Assembly (NCBI GenBank): GCA_963792895.1
Contig: CAWBYA010000004.1
Span: forward strand, 409,219-473,218
Reading direction: 5' to 3'
DNA length: 64,000 nucleotides
Origin: UBA6912 sp963792895
GTDB lineage: Bacteria > Actinomycetota > Acidimicrobiia > Spongiisociales > UBA5794
Shown here: positions 1-9,510 of the stretch, in pieces
How positions within the stretch are numbered: the stretch's first letter is position 1
How the letters are laid out: each line of letters opens with the position of its first letter
Program-made: the position numbers and the translations under genes
Notes under the pieces: model-generated
What the model was told of the DNA's origin: nothing
The model's database searches: none
What the model saw: only the letters and a program-made list of their open reading frames with translations

Positions 1-474
1 GCGGACACCATCATCGGCATCATCCCCGGCCCCGGCGGCGCGCTCGTCGACGGTCTCGCCGACGGCATCAAGAAAGACCTCATCAAGAACGCCGTCAACA
101 CCGCCTACACCGAGCTGATCGATCGAGGACTCGCCCAATTCGACTCGAGCTACGAGGGCGCCGCCAGGGTCGGTGCCGACGAGTTCCGTGACGTGCTGAG
201 CGGCGAGATGGAGGAACTCCTCATGCTGGCGCTCGTCGACGCCCATGTAGGCCTCGGCACCTCGGTCGACGACTTCCTCGGCACGAGCACGGCGCAGGGC
301 GTCGACCCCGGCTTCTGGGACGCCGATTCAGGCTTTCTCACCGAAGACATCAATCAGCGGCTCGCCTACAACCAATGGTATGAATGGGCCAGCCACGAGT
401 ATCCCGAGATCGTTGCGGCCATCGTGGTTTACATCACCGAGCTCCAGCAAGAGCTGCCTGTATGGGCCGACTGA
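1..474 (+). CDS. C-terminal part of an unknown protein (cut by window edge)
   Basis: The frame is open from the first base to a TGA at 472-474, giving at least 157 residues, so the start lies outside the window. The visible part begins with a Gly/Pro-rich hydrophobic stretch (IIGIIPGPGGALVDGLADG) and continues as an acidic, mostly helical domain ending in ELPVWAD. I do not recognise a catalytic motif. The arrangement, a glycine-rich hydrophobic segment followed by a helical acidic tail, resembles ends of large actinobacterial surface or secretion-associated proteins, but this is only an impression. It converges on the M24 peptidase gene 21 bases downstream. Confidence 0.6.
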   Translation, partial: ADTIIGIIPGPGGALVDGLADGIKKDLIKNAVNTAYTELIDRGLAQFDSSYEGAARVGADEFRDVLSGEMEELLMLALVDAHVGLGTSVDDFLGTSTAQGVDPGFWDADSGFLTEDINQRLAYNQWYEWASHEYPEIVAAIVVYITELQQELPVWAD

Positions 475-495
475 CAGACAGAGGACCAAGCCGGG

Positions 496-1758
496 TCAGC
501 CGATGATCCAGGGCTCGGTCTGTCTGCCATCCAGGAAGCGGATGGCGCTGCCGTCGTGGAAGGCGTCCTCCTCCAGCATGAACCTCACGACCTGGCCATC
601 CCACTCGGCGACGGGAGCCGCTACCGAAAGCTCGATCGAGTAGGCGGTGTCTGGATAGATCGGGTAGTCGCCTGGGCCCGGAACGCCGCTCTGGTGGTCC
701 CACAGCCCGATTGTCGGCCCCGCAGCGTGACCGTGCAGGCCGAGCGCATGGGTGTAGATCGTTGCGTCGAGACCGTCGTTCCTGCACGCCGCTCTGGTCG
801 CAGCGAGCACCTCGTTGCCCGTGCGCCCGACCGCCATCTCCGCCATGAGCAGATCTTGCGCCCGATTGGCTGCGCTGATACCGACGTTCAAACCAGGCGG
901 CGGAGCAGACTCACCGGTCCGCAGCACGTAGGCATGCTGCTGCTGGTCGGTGTGCAGCCCGAGGTGGACGATCCCGAAGTCGACGTGGACCAGGTCGCCG
1001 GGCCGGATCGCGTCGTCGCCCGGGTGCGCGGCGAAGCTGCCGGCATGGACCGCACCAGCACGCTGGACTGAGGCGGCAGGGTGGAACCACGTGCCCAGTC
1101 CCTGTTGGTGCACCGCTTCACGCAGCCACCACTCCAGATCATTCGTTGTTGTCGCGCCCGGGGTGATCGCTTCGGCTGAGAGACCGCGCCGCAGGATCCC
1201 GTGGGCGATACGGCACGCTTCGGCGAGTGCGTCGACCTCAGCGCTGATCCGAGTCTCGAGCCACCCGATCGCCAAGGGTTCGCCCGGCACGATGCGCGAC
1301 TGCAGCCTGATGGGCAGCGCGGCCAGGAGCGCTGCGTGCTCTGAGGCGCTCAGCCCGTCGGCGAGCGCAAAAGTGGGGGAGATGTTCAACGCGATGACGG
1401 CGGGATCCGCATCTTCGAGCAGCGCGCCGAGCGCAGTCCATTGGTCCGGCTCGATGGCCGGATCCCATGCAGACGGGAAATGGTCGCCTACCGCATAGCG
1501 CGACACCGCGGTCCGTTCCGTGCCGCCTTTCGTGAAGACCAGGATCGTGCGCCGCCTGGCCGAGATCCAGGTTGCCGGCAGCATGGTCTGCACAACGGGG
1601 TCCTCGTTGTACTCGCGAGCCACGAGGACCCATGAGTCGATCTCGTGACGCGCCATGAGCATCGGGATCACGGTGTCGAGGCGTTGTGCCAGCCAGGCGT
1701 CGGCGATTGCGGCCTGGGTGCGCTGCGAGGGGAGCGTCTCTGCGGTCATGGCGGGCAT
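496..1758 (-). CDS. M24 family metallopeptidase (Xaa-Pro aminopeptidase-like)
   Basis: 420 residues. The C-terminal half has the pita-bread fold metal ligands in order: Asp260 in VHVDFG, Asp271 in HTDQQ, a His in the THALGLHGH segment around 337-344, Glu376 in SIELSV and a Glu at 396-397 in MLEEDA. This is the five-ligand dinuclear set of M24 peptidases. The N-terminal 190 residues match the smaller creatinase-like domain of Xaa-Pro dipeptidases and aminopeptidases. The enzyme probably removes N-terminal residues next to proline or acts on a related dipeptide in the cytoplasm, as no signal peptide is present. Met4 is an alternative start. It is transcribed alone, tail to tail with the gene at the left edge. 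Confidence 0.85.
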   Translation of the reverse strand: MPAMTAETLPSQRTQAAIADAWLAQRLDTVIPMLMARHEIDSWVLVAREYNEDPVVQTMLPATWISARRRTILVFTKGGTERTAVSRYAVGDHFPSAWDPAIEPDQWTALGALLEDADPAVIALNISPTFALADGLSASEHAALLAALPIRLQSRIVPGEPLAIGWLETRISAEVDALAEACRIAHGILRRGLSAEAITPGATTTNDLEWWLREAVHQQGLGTWFHPAASVQRAGAVHAGSFAAHPGDDAIRPGDLVHVDFGIVHLGLHTDQQQHAYVLRTGESAPPPGLNVGISAANRAQDLLMAEMAVGRTGNEVLAATRAACRNDGLDATIYTHALGLHGHAAGPTIGLWDHQSGVPGPGDYPIYPDTAYSIELSVAAPVAEWDGQVVRFMLEEDAFHDGSAIRFLDGRQTEPWIIG

Positions 1759-1904
1759 CGTACCGACCGACGATGAACCTACCGCCGCGGGGTCAGTTGG
1801 CGAAGATCAGGTGCCGGGAGCGTCGCATCACGTGGTGTTCGGTTTCTTGGTCTGGTCGACCGTTCCGGCACAGGACGTCCCAGCAAGTTGGTAGTCGCCG
1901 CCGG

Positions 1905-2060
1905 TCAGCCGGCGCCGACCACCATCGGCACGGGGGAGTCTTCGAGCTCGACCACCATGCGGCGGACGTCGAGTGCGAAGTCGATGTTGCTCTCGTCGAG
2001 CTTCCACGCATGCTCGGTGAGCCAGGCGTCGATCTCTGCGATGATCGTTTCAGGTTTCAT
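1905..2060 (-). CDS. Small acidic protein of unknown function (51 aa)
   Basis: The reading frame extends to 2120, but the ATG at 2060 is preceded by GAGAGGAG at a spacing of about 8 bases, a strong ribosome binding site that fixes the start. The product, beginning MKPETIIAEIDAWLTEH, is acidic, predicted mostly helical, and has no Cys or membrane segment. I do not recognise a family. It stands alone between the CapA-like gene and the M24 peptidase, both on the same strand, with more than 100 bases on each side, so it may be its own transcript. Confidence 0.55.
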   Translation of the reverse strand: MKPETIIAEIDAWLTEHAWKLDESNIDFALDVRRMVVELEDSPVPMVVGAG

Positions 2061-2233
2061 GTGGGTGCTCCTCTCGTTGAGTGTCCGGAGCAGTCGCCCT
2101 CGGTGGATGGCTGCCCCCATCCTTGCAGGCTTTGGCTCTTGAGAACCGCACCTTCACTGATATGACCCCCCGTCGGCCATTCTCTGTCGTCTCGCAAGGA
2201 GAATTGAGCCCGCCGCATCACATTCGTCCCCGA

Positions 2234-3370
2234 TCAGCCGCACGCACCTGGCTCGCGACGTGGCGACGGCTCACCCGATGCATCAAACGACCACCCAGAA
2301 GACCAGCGGCTGAGGTCGGAGAGCAGGTCGCGGGCTGCGTCGCCCTCCATCGGCTGCGGCCTTCCGGCCGAGATGGCAATCGGCGTGACCGTGAGCTCTC
2401 CGCTCTCGTCGCCTCCGACCTCGAACGTGAAGAACGCACTACGTGCGCTTGGGCCGCGCGCCGACGGAAAGGCGAAGTTCCCCGTCGAGTAGACGACCCA
2501 CGCATCGCCGATCCTCTCGACACCCTGGAGCACGTGGGGGTGGCTGCCCACCACGAGGTCGGCCCCCGCCGCCACCCACGCAGCGGCGAGGTCGCGCTGA
2601 TAGGGCTGCGGGCAGGAGTCGAGCTGAATCCCCCAATGCACCATCACCACCACGAGGTCGGCAACGTCGTCGGCCGCGGCGACGGCGGCGATGGTGCGGT
2701 CCTCGAAGCCAGGGCACGCCCATGCGGCCTCGGGCCACCGCGTCGTGTCGTCGGCCACCCAGCCGCACTCGACGTGAGTGAAGCCGACGAATCCGACCTT
2801 CCAGTCTCCAACATCGACGAGCCGGTGGCGGTAGGCAGCGGCGGCGTCCTCACCTGCCCCGAAGTTGGTGATCCCACCACCGTCGAGGAGCTCGATCGTG
2901 CGCAGCAGACCCTCGCGGCGGTAGTCGAGCGTGTGGTTGTTGGCGAGCGACACGGCGTCGACGCCGGCATCTGCGAGCAGCTGCACCGAGGCGGGAGGAG
3001 ACTTGAAGACGTATGTCTTGTCCAGCGGCGACCCCACGTCGGGCTCGGCAACGGTTGTCTCGAGGTTGACGGCCGTGTAGTCGGGTGCGGCGAGCAGCTC
3101 AGACACCTCGCCGAACGGGTTCTGCGCATCGAGCCCGTGGGTGAACGACACATCGCCGGCGAAACCGAGAACGATGGGGCTGCGGGCTGTGGCCGCCACC
3201 GTCGTCGGCGTCGCCTGAACTGCCGTCGTTCCGTGGTCGAGCGGAGCTGTGACCGGCGGGAGCGTGGTCAGAACCGGCCGGTTGGGCGCGGGCGGGTCGG
3301 CGGCTTGCGCACCGCCGCATGCGGCGAGCGCGAGAGCCGCGCCAACGATCCAGGGGTGCAACCGGCGCAT
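2234..3370 (-). CDS. CapA/PgsA-like lipoprotein (poly-gamma-glutamate synthesis protein fold)
   Basis: 378 residues. The first 19 residues form a lipoprotein signal with the lipobox LAAC, so the mature protein should be anchored outside the membrane. A Thr/Pro-rich linker follows to about residue 60, then a calcineurin-like phosphoesterase fold of the CapA family with the expected motifs: GFAGDVSF, NLETT, LANNHTLD, VHWG and GSHPHVLQG, ending with STGNFAF. CapA proteins are linked to poly-gamma-glutamate capsule export or anchoring, but no PgsB or PgsC gene is nearby, so the substrate here is unknown. The gene is divergent from the GMC oxidoreductase, about 110 bases apart. Confidence 0.85.
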   Translation of the reverse strand: MRRLHPWIVGAALALAACGGAQAADPPAPNRPVLTTLPPVTAPLDHGTTAVQATPTTVAATARSPIVLGFAGDVSFTHGLDAQNPFGEVSELLAAPDYTAVNLETTVAEPDVGSPLDKTYVFKSPPASVQLLADAGVDAVSLANNHTLDYRREGLLRTIELLDGGGITNFGAGEDAAAAYRHRLVDVGDWKVGFVGFTHVECGWVADDTTRWPEAAWACPGFEDRTIAAVAAADDVADLVVVMVHWGIQLDSCPQPYQRDLAAAWVAAGADLVVGSHPHVLQGVERIGDAWVVYSTGNFAFPSARGPSARSAFFTFEVGGDESGELTVTPIAISAGRPQPMEGDAARDLLSDLSRWSSGWSFDASGEPSPRREPGACG

Positions 3371-3477
3371 CGAACCATCGTACGGGGTATTGCCCCCATG
3401 CCGGTTTCATGTCGCAATCGCCGAGTATCCACCGGGTGAGGAACGTGGTTGACTCGGGAGGACGCGGAAGGAGCGCG

Positions 3478-5046
3478 ATGGACTACGACTTCATCATCGT
3501 TGGAGCCGGCTCCGCCGGATGCGTGCTCGCCAATCGATTGAGCAGCGCTCCGGATCGGCGAGTCCTCCTCCTCGAGGCGGGAGGCTCCTACCGGCACATG
3601 AACACGCATATTCCTGCGGCATTCCCCAAGCTCTTCAAGACGAGTCGCGACTGGGACTACATGACGGAACCCGAGCCTTCGCTCAAGGGTCGATCTGTGT
3701 ACATCCCACGCGGCAAGATGCTCGGCGGGTCGAGCTCGATGAACGCCATGATCTACATCCGGGGTCGGCACAGCGACTACGACGGATGGGATGCGGCCGG
3801 GTGCGCAGGGTGGGGATACGACGAGGTGCTTCCCTACTTCCGCCGTTCCGAGGACAACGCGCGCATCCACGATGAGTACCACGGCGTAGGCGGTGAGCTG
3901 CACGTCGTCGATCAGCGATCACCGAACCCGATGAGCCTCGCATTCGTCGACGCCTGCACATCGTGGGGCATGGCGCGCAACGATGACTTCAACGGCTCCA
4001 GCCAGGACGGTGCCGGGCTCTATCAGGTGACCCAGCGCCGGGGGTCTCGGTGGAGTGCGGCCAAGGCGTTTCTCAACCCGGCGCGCTCGCGCAGCAACCT
4101 CGTCGTCGAGGCCGGCGCGCACGCAACCAACCTGCTCATCGAGAACGGCAGGGCGACCGGCGTTGCCTACGCAGTGGGGACGGAACGGAAGACTGCACGG
4201 GCGACCGGCGAGGTGATCGTGGCGTGTGGTGCGATCAACTCACCGCAGCTCCTGATGCTGTCCGGCATCGGCCCGGCCGACGAGCTGCGCGCGATGGGGA
4301 TCGACACGCTCGTCGACCTGCCGGTAGGTGACAACCTCCAGGATCACCCCGTGGTGATGGTGGTGTACGACTGCCCTGAGCCGGTGAGCCTGGCACTCGC
4401 CGAAAAGCCGAAGGCGCTAGTCGAGTACCTGGCATTCCGGCGCGGCATGCTCAGCTCGAACATCGGCGAGGGAGGTTGCTTCGTTCACTCCCGCGACGGT
4501 CTGGACGCTGCCGACATCCAATTCCATTTCGGCCCCGCCTACTTCGTGGAGCACGGGTTCCAGACGTACGAGGGGCATGCGTTCTCGCTCGGCCCAACGC
4601 TGGTGACCGTGGAGAGCAGAGGCAGCGTTCGGCTGGGATCGGCGAACCCGTTCGACAAGATGCGTATCGCGGGCAACTACCTGGCGGCGGAGGCCGATGT
4701 GCGGTCGATGGTTGCAGGGGTCAGGATCGCAAGGGACCTGGCGGCTCAGCCCGCGTTCGACGACTACCGGGGCGACGAGATCTTTCCCGGACCCGGCTAC
4801 GCAACCGATGCCGAACTCGAGGAGTACGTCCGCCAAGTTGCCGAGCTCCTCTACCACCCGGTGGGAACGTGCGCCATGGGGGCACCAGGCGAGCGCGTGG
4901 TCGATCCGGAGTTGCGAGTCAACGGAGTGGACGGCTTGCGCGTCGTGGACGCCTCCGTCATGCCGGTCATCGTCGGCGGCAACACGAATGCGCCGACGAT
5001 CATGATCGCCGAGCGTGCTGCCGACCTGATCCTGCGGGCTTCTTGA
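3478..5046 (+). CDS. GMC family oxidoreductase (choline/alcohol dehydrogenase-like)
   Basis: 522 residues from the ATG at 3478, which has GGAAGGAG just upstream; the open frame extends further 5' without support. The dinucleotide-binding motif is at the very N-terminus (GAGSAGCVLANRLS), the GMC signature GGSSSMNAMIYIRG is near residue 80, and the C-terminal catalytic region has YHPVGTCAMG and DASVMPVIVGGNTNAPT, giving the His and Asn of the active site. The enzyme is FAD dependent and oxidises a primary alcohol, possibly choline, a polyol or a longer alcohol; the substrate cannot be read from sequence. The sugar kinase gene follows after 7 bases, so the pair is probably one operon. Confidence 0.88.
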   Translation: MDYDFIIVGAGSAGCVLANRLSSAPDRRVLLLEAGGSYRHMNTHIPAAFPKLFKTSRDWDYMTEPEPSLKGRSVYIPRGKMLGGSSSMNAMIYIRGRHSDYDGWDAAGCAGWGYDEVLPYFRRSEDNARIHDEYHGVGGELHVVDQRSPNPMSLAFVDACTSWGMARNDDFNGSSQDGAGLYQVTQRRGSRWSAAKAFLNPARSRSNLVVEAGAHATNLLIENGRATGVAYAVGTERKTARATGEVIVACGAINSPQLLMLSGIGPADELRAMGIDTLVDLPVGDNLQDHPVVMVVYDCPEPVSLALAEKPKALVEYLAFRRGMLSSNIGEGGCFVHSRDGLDAADIQFHFGPAYFVEHGFQTYEGHAFSLGPTLVTVESRGSVRLGSANPFDKMRIAGNYLAAEADVRSMVAGVRIARDLAAQPAFDDYRGDEIFPGPGYATDAELEEYVRQVAELLYHPVGTCAMGAPGERVVDPELRVNGVDGLRVVDASVMPVIVGGNTNAPTIMIAERAADLILRAS

Positions 5047-5053
5047 GCGGCAG

Positions 5054-5959
5054 ATGGCGGCACGTGAGGCGGGTCCAAAGGCGGTGGTGGTTGGTGCCGT
5101 TGGGATCGACACCAACGTCTATCTCTCCGGAGGTGACATCGACTGGACCGTGGAGTCGAACTTCGCCGTCACTGCCGACGTGGTCGGTCAAGCGGGAGCC
5201 TATGCCGCACGAGGCTTCACGGCGCTCGGCATGGCGACCACGCTGGTCGGCGCCGTCGGCAACGACGCGGCAGGCGGGCACGTAAAGCGCACCGTCGCCG
5301 GGTGGGGGATCGACGCAACGTGGCTCGTCGATCCGCTCCGGACTCACCGCAGTGTCAACCTGGTGTTCGGCGACGGATCCCGCAAGAACTTCTACGACGG
5401 TGGCGCAGCGACGGAGATCGCCGTACCCGCGCTGCCCGATGCGCTGTTCGCCGGCGCCGCGGTCGTACACGTGCACCTCGAAGACTGGTGCCGTCAGGCG
5501 CTCGCGCCCGCCAGAGCCTCGGGTGCGCTCGTCGCGTGCGACCTCCAGGACGTGGCCGATCTCGACGACCCGTACCGGCGTGACTTCATCGCAGCCGCCG
5601 ATGTGCTGTTCTTCTCCGGGGTCGATCAGCCCGATCCGGCCGCTGCAGCGCAGCAGCTGTTGGCCCGCGGGCCGGCTCAGGTGGTCGTGGCTGGGCTTGG
5701 AGGGTCCGGAGCGCTCGTGGCGACGCACGCGGGGCTGAGCCGTTTCCCTGCAACAGCCATGGACGGGCCTGTGATCGACACGAACGGCGCCGGAGACAGC
5801 CTCGCCGCTGCGACGTTGTGGAGCATGTGCGTGCTGGGAAGCGAGCCGGAGGTGGCAGTGCAGCATGGCCAGATCGCTGCCCGCTGGATGTGCAAGTGGC
5901 GAGCGAATGAGAAGGAGCCGATCGATCCCACCACGCTGTCGCGGCTTGCGGGCGGATGA
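5054..5959 (+). CDS. PfkB family carbohydrate kinase (ribokinase-like)
   Basis: 301 residues. The C-terminal PfkB signature DTNGAGDSLAA starts at Asp242 and contains the anion-hole Gly-Ala-Gly and catalytic base Asp248. The N-terminal region with GQAGAYAARGFTALG and LVGAVGNDAAGGH matches the sugar-binding half of ribokinase-type enzymes. It should phosphorylate a sugar, nucleoside or sugar acid with ATP. The 7-base spacing from the GMC oxidoreductase suggests a shared pathway in which an alcohol or sugar is oxidised and phosphorylated. It meets the PGM1-type ligase tail to tail with only 6 bases between stops. Confidence 0.85.
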   Translation: MAAREAGPKAVVVGAVGIDTNVYLSGGDIDWTVESNFAVTADVVGQAGAYAARGFTALGMATTLVGAVGNDAAGGHVKRTVAGWGIDATWLVDPLRTHRSVNLVFGDGSRKNFYDGGAATEIAVPALPDALFAGAAVVHVHLEDWCRQALAPARASGALVACDLQDVADLDDPYRRDFIAAADVLFFSGVDQPDPAAAAQQLLARGPAQVVVAGLGGSGALVATHAGLSRFPATAMDGPVIDTNGAGDSLAAATLWSMCVLGSEPEVAVQHGQIAARWMCKWRANEKEPIDPTTLSRLAGG

Positions 5960-5965
5960 GGAGCG

Positions 5966-7462
5966 TCAGCCGCCTGCTTCGCGGGTGAGTACGTCGACGG
6001 TGCGCTCGTAGCGGGCGAGCGCACCATCGAGCGTCCGGCTGATGGCGAGGACACCGAGCTTGCCGAACTCGGCGATCGCCCCTATCAGGTGGAACACCAC
6101 ACCTTCCTGGGTGGTGCTGTCGAAGTGGAGACCTTGCTCAACGACGACATCGATGAGATCGGGTGGTGTGAGCTTGCGGTAGGCGTCTCGCTGGAGGTTG
6201 TCCGTTGCGTAGTAGTAGCGGGGCTCGCCAAGCGCGGTTGCGTAGTGCCCGGTCTCTGGGTGGTAGTCGCCGCCGGTGAGGAATTGGAGCATGAGGAAGG
6301 GGAGGGTGGTCCCGCCCTTCCTGAGATTGATCTCGATCGCATAGGTCTGCCGCTTGCCGTCGGCGACCACGCTCACGAAGTCGACGCCGTACCGGCCGAT
6401 GACACCCTTGTCGCGCAACACCTCGCCGACCCGGGTGCCCGCGTCATGCAGCTCGGGCCGGTATTCGGCCGCCGCGGGGAAGCGACAGCCGAGGAAGATC
6501 TGACCCGTCGGACCTCCGAGTACCTGGTCGTGTGTCGAGACGATGTCGACTCGGCCGAGTGGGTCGATGCGGCATTGCACCGACGGGGACGTGGTGTCGT
6601 CGCCTGCGAGGAACGCTTCGACGATACCCCCCATGCTTGCCAGCTTCGCTTCGAACGACGTCCACGTCTCCCCCTTGGCTTCGAACAAGAGCTTGGTGGC
6701 GAGGCTGCGACGCACCCAGTCGACCAGGTCTGAACCTTCGGGAGCGGCACGGAGATCGAGTGTCGCATTGCCCTCGCCCGAGAAGCCCTCATCCAGCTTG
6801 ACGACGGCTGCGGGCAGGGACGGATGTCGGCGTTTCAGCTCCGCGATCCCCGTCGCGATCTCGACCTCGGTCTTGATGCCTTCGAAGCCGTCGGGGAGGA
6901 GGATCCCCGCTTCGCGGAAGACGCGGCGGCTCCCACTCTTGGTGCCGAGGTCGGCGAGTGCCGGGTCGGTGGCGTACATGGGGATGCCCAGCCGGACGGC
7001 GAGCGTTCGCTCGAGGGCGGTCGAGTTGAAACACGTGATGTGGCTCAGCTCGGGATGGGTTATCGATGAGCGCAGGCGCTCAACGAGCCGGGGCCGGTAG
7101 AGGATCTTCTCGGTGAGGGGGCGCAGTGAGCCGTCATCGCAGTCGAGCAGCGTGAGGCGGCTCCTGGCGTGGCTGGCAGGCACCCCGGGCAGAAGATGGA
7201 GGTAGTAGTCGATGATCGACGGGGCGAGGGCCCTGCTGGTGACGTACACGACGTGCGTGTGCGGGAGGCGGAGCAGCATCAGAAGGCACAGCAGCCGCTC
7301 CTCGTAGTGCTCGACACCTGCGATCTTGCGCAGCTCCGACGCCTCCAGCGTCAAGCTCGGGACGACGACGATGGTGCGGGGCGCCGTTGGGTCAGAGAAG
7401 ACGGCCTCGAACAGCGGTGCCATGCGTTCTTGGATCCTGGCGAACTCGGCGAGCTCTTGCAC
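5966..7462 (-). CDS. ATP-grasp ligase of the PGM1-related peptide ligase family
   Basis: 498 residues. The N-terminal part (to about 190) carries VVVPSLTLEASELRKIAGVEHYEER, typical of proteins named peptide ligase PGM1-related. The central and C-terminal region is an ATP-grasp domain: AAVVKLDEGFSGEGNA is the ATP-binding loop, IVEAFL the hinge, and YAIEINLRKGGTTLPF holds the Mg-binding Glu and Asn. In pheganomycin synthesis PGM1 joins a modified amino acid to peptides; most family members are uncharacterised. Here it stands alone with no ribosomal peptide precursor, amidinotransferase or tailoring gene beside it, so the acceptor is unknown. Divergent from the alcohol dehydrogenase across 222 bases that must hold both promoters. 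Confidence 0.78.
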   Translation of the reverse strand: MQELAEFARIQERMAPLFEAVFSDPTAPRTIVVVPSLTLEASELRKIAGVEHYEERLLCLLMLLRLPHTHVVYVTSRALAPSIIDYYLHLLPGVPASHARSRLTLLDCDDGSLRPLTEKILYRPRLVERLRSSITHPELSHITCFNSTALERTLAVRLGIPMYATDPALADLGTKSGSRRVFREAGILLPDGFEGIKTEVEIATGIAELKRRHPSLPAAVVKLDEGFSGEGNATLDLRAAPEGSDLVDWVRRSLATKLLFEAKGETWTSFEAKLASMGGIVEAFLAGDDTTSPSVQCRIDPLGRVDIVSTHDQVLGGPTGQIFLGCRFPAAAEYRPELHDAGTRVGEVLRDKGVIGRYGVDFVSVVADGKRQTYAIEINLRKGGTTLPFLMLQFLTGGDYHPETGHYATALGEPRYYYATDNLQRDAYRKLTPPDLIDVVVEQGLHFDSTTQEGVVFHLIGAIAEFGKLGVLAISRTLDGALARYERTVDVLTREAGG

Positions 7463-7684
7463 CGACCCGGGAGCCGGGTAGCCGCGATCGCTCTCAGCCG
7501 GGAAACCCCGCGAGTGGGGGCACCTCGGTGCTCGTCACCCGACCCTTTGGTGCTGCGGTCACCCTGGCAAGTTAGCCGGTTGCGGCACACCGGACCGGGG
7601 GTCGCAGCCGATCAAGCGTACTCTTGCGGCCATGGGAGGTGCGATGGTCAGCACAACGGCGCCGTCACACGGCAGCTCGGCACG

Positions 7685-8708
7685 ATGAGGGCGCTGCAAC
7701 TGACGGCACAAGGCGCACCCGTCGAGCTCGTTGAGCTGCCGGATCCCGTTCCAGGGCCTGGGGAAGCGGTGGTCCGCGTCGCCGCGGCGGGGATTTGCAG
7801 CTCTGATGCGCACTATCGGGCGGGGAGCCCGACACTGCCCCCGTTGCCGCGCGTCTTGGGTCACGAGATCGCAGGCGTCGTGCAATCGCTGGGCCCCGGC
7901 GGCGGGGGGCCTTCGCCGGGCACTCGGGTGGGCGTTCACTACCAACTGAGCTGCGGGAGCTGTGACGCATGCAGCACCGGAGCCGAGCAGTTTTGCGCTC
8001 GCGGCGCCATGATCGGCAACCATCGCGACGGCGGATACGCAGAACGGGTCGTGGTGCCCGCCGCCAATCTCGTGGCGCTGCCCGATGAGGTGTCGTTCGC
8101 CCACGGGGCGGTTGCGATGTGTTCATCGGCCACAGCCCTCCACGCCTTGGTGAAGGCTCGGCTCGCCGTCGGTGAGCGCGTCGCCGTGTTCGGTCTTGGC
8201 GGGCTCGGGTATGTCCACGGTGCAGCTCGCTCGTGCGCTCGGAGCGGCCGAGGTCTACGCGATCGATATCGATGCCCAGAAGGTCGAACTCGCCTCTCGG
8301 CTCGGTGCCGTCGGCCTGGTCGCCGACCACGACGTTTCCGGCAGGATCGCGGCAGAGACGGGCGGAGTCGACGTTGCGGTTGAGCTGGTGGGCAAGCCGG
8401 CGGCGGTCCGCCTGGCGCTTCGCAGCCTCGCCCCGATGGGACGAGCGGCGGTGGTCGGCCTCGCCTCCGAGCCGACGTCGATCGACACGTACGCCGACCT
8501 GATCGGGCGCGAAGCCGAGGTGATCGGCGTCATGGATCACCTGGCGGCGGAGCTGCCCGTTGTCCTCGCCCACATCGCCTCTGGTCGCCTCGACCTGACC
8601 TCGGTGGTCGCCGCCACGGTGCCGCTCGAGGCTCCACCGGTGAACGCAGTGCTCGACCGGCTGGAGATGGGGACCGCACCGGTGCGCACCGTGATCGAGA
8701 TTCCATGA
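7685..8708 (+). CDS. Zinc-dependent alcohol dehydrogenase (MDR), frameshifted at 8207-8210
   Basis: Two frames make one medium-chain dehydrogenase. The first (from ATG 7685) has the catalytic zinc Cys in AAGICSSDAH, GHEIAG, and the four-Cys structural zinc lobe CGSCDACSTGAEQFC, and reaches VFGLGGLG of the nucleotide-binding fold. The second continues at 8211 with MSTVQLARALGA to the stop at 8706-8708. Removing one base from GGGT at 8207-8210 joins them to 340 residues, the normal family length. It should oxidise an alcohol or polyol using NAD(P). Either the assembly has a base error here or the gene is freshly broken; the intact remainder favours an error. Confidence 0.8.
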
Positions 8709-8807
8709 GCGTGCCGCTCCGCTGAGACCCCCCGGGTCGGTGGTCCAGTCCCCCTTCCCTTTTTCCCCATCGAGGGTATGGTCACTTCAGGGAAGAGAGG
8801 TGGCTCG

Positions 8808-9455
8808 ATGGGTAGGACATCGACGGCTGGTTGTTATGAAGTGCTGCCCCGAGGAGGAGACCCTGGCCCGGGCGTGCTCTTCCTTCACGCCAACTGGGGT
8901 CTCACCGACTGCGTGCGCCGCATGTGCGACGACCTGGCGGGCGAGGGATTCGCCGTGATGGCGCCCGACATGTTCGAGGGCGCGACCGCCCAGACCGTTG
9001 CAGAGTCGGTTGCGCTGCGGGCGCGACGGGGGAGCGAGGATCGCTGGCGTGTGATCGCCAAGAGCCTCGACCGTCTCCAACGGCGTTCGGGCTCGCCCAC
9101 CATCGGCGTGGTGGGATTCTCCATGGGTGGCCACTGGGCGCTGTGGCTTGCGCAACAACCCCTGCTTCCCATATCGGCAACCGCGGTGTTCTATGCAGTG
9201 CGCGGCGGCGACTACCGCGCAAGCCGTTCATCGTTCCAACTTCACCTGGCCTCGCAAGACGAGTACGTCACCCACAGCGGCGTCGCCAAGCTGCGCCGGA
9301 GACTCGAAGCGGCCGGCCGGCCGCTGGAGATCTTCGACTACGACGGGACGGGGCACTGGTTCTGCGAGCCCGACCAGCCAGAGTTCTATGACATGGAGGC
9401 TGCCCGGCTGGCATGGAAGCGAACGGTTGGCTTCCTCCACGGCACCCTCGGCTGA
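8808..9455 (+). CDS. Dienelactone hydrolase family protein (Ser nucleophile)
   Basis: 215 residues from ATG 8808, chosen because AAGAGAGG lies 8 bases upstream; the frame opens at 8778. Alpha/beta-hydrolase fold with nucleophile elbow GFSMGGHWALW, acid residue in the LASQDEY region and catalytic His in GTGHWF. Classical dienelactone hydrolases use Cys, so the Ser makes ester or lactone hydrolysis of another substrate more likely. The start of the protein, GVLFLHANWGLTD, carries the usual oxyanion region. It lies about 100 bases after the alcohol dehydrogenase on the same strand and ends before a hairpin. Confidence 0.8.
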   Translation: MGRTSTAGCYEVLPRGGDPGPGVLFLHANWGLTDCVRRMCDDLAGEGFAVMAPDMFEGATAQTVAESVALRARRGSEDRWRVIAKSLDRLQRRSGSPTIGVVGFSMGGHWALWLAQQPLLPISATAVFYAVRGGDYRASRSSFQLHLASQDEYVTHSGVAKLRRRLEAAGRPLEIFDYDGTGHWFCEPDQPEFYDMEAARLAWKRTVGFLHGTLG

Positions 9456-9464
9456 ATGGGAGCA

Positions 9465-9490
9465 TCGAGCCCGCCAGACGGCCGGCTCGA
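9465..9490. terminator. Hairpin between convergent genes
   Basis: TCGAGCC at 9465-9471 pairs with GGCTCGA at 9484-9490 around a 12-base loop. It sits between the convergent stops at 9455 and 9511. There is no T run, so intrinsic termination is only possible, not shown. Confidence 0.35.
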
Positions 9491-9510
9491 CCCAAGTACG
9501 GAGATGTTGG

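Noticed and set aside
2081..3439. A 452-codon plus-strand frame opposite the CapA-like gene
   Set aside because: Arg/His/Gly-rich composition typical of an antisense shadow in high-GC DNA; the minus-strand CapA motifs are clear.
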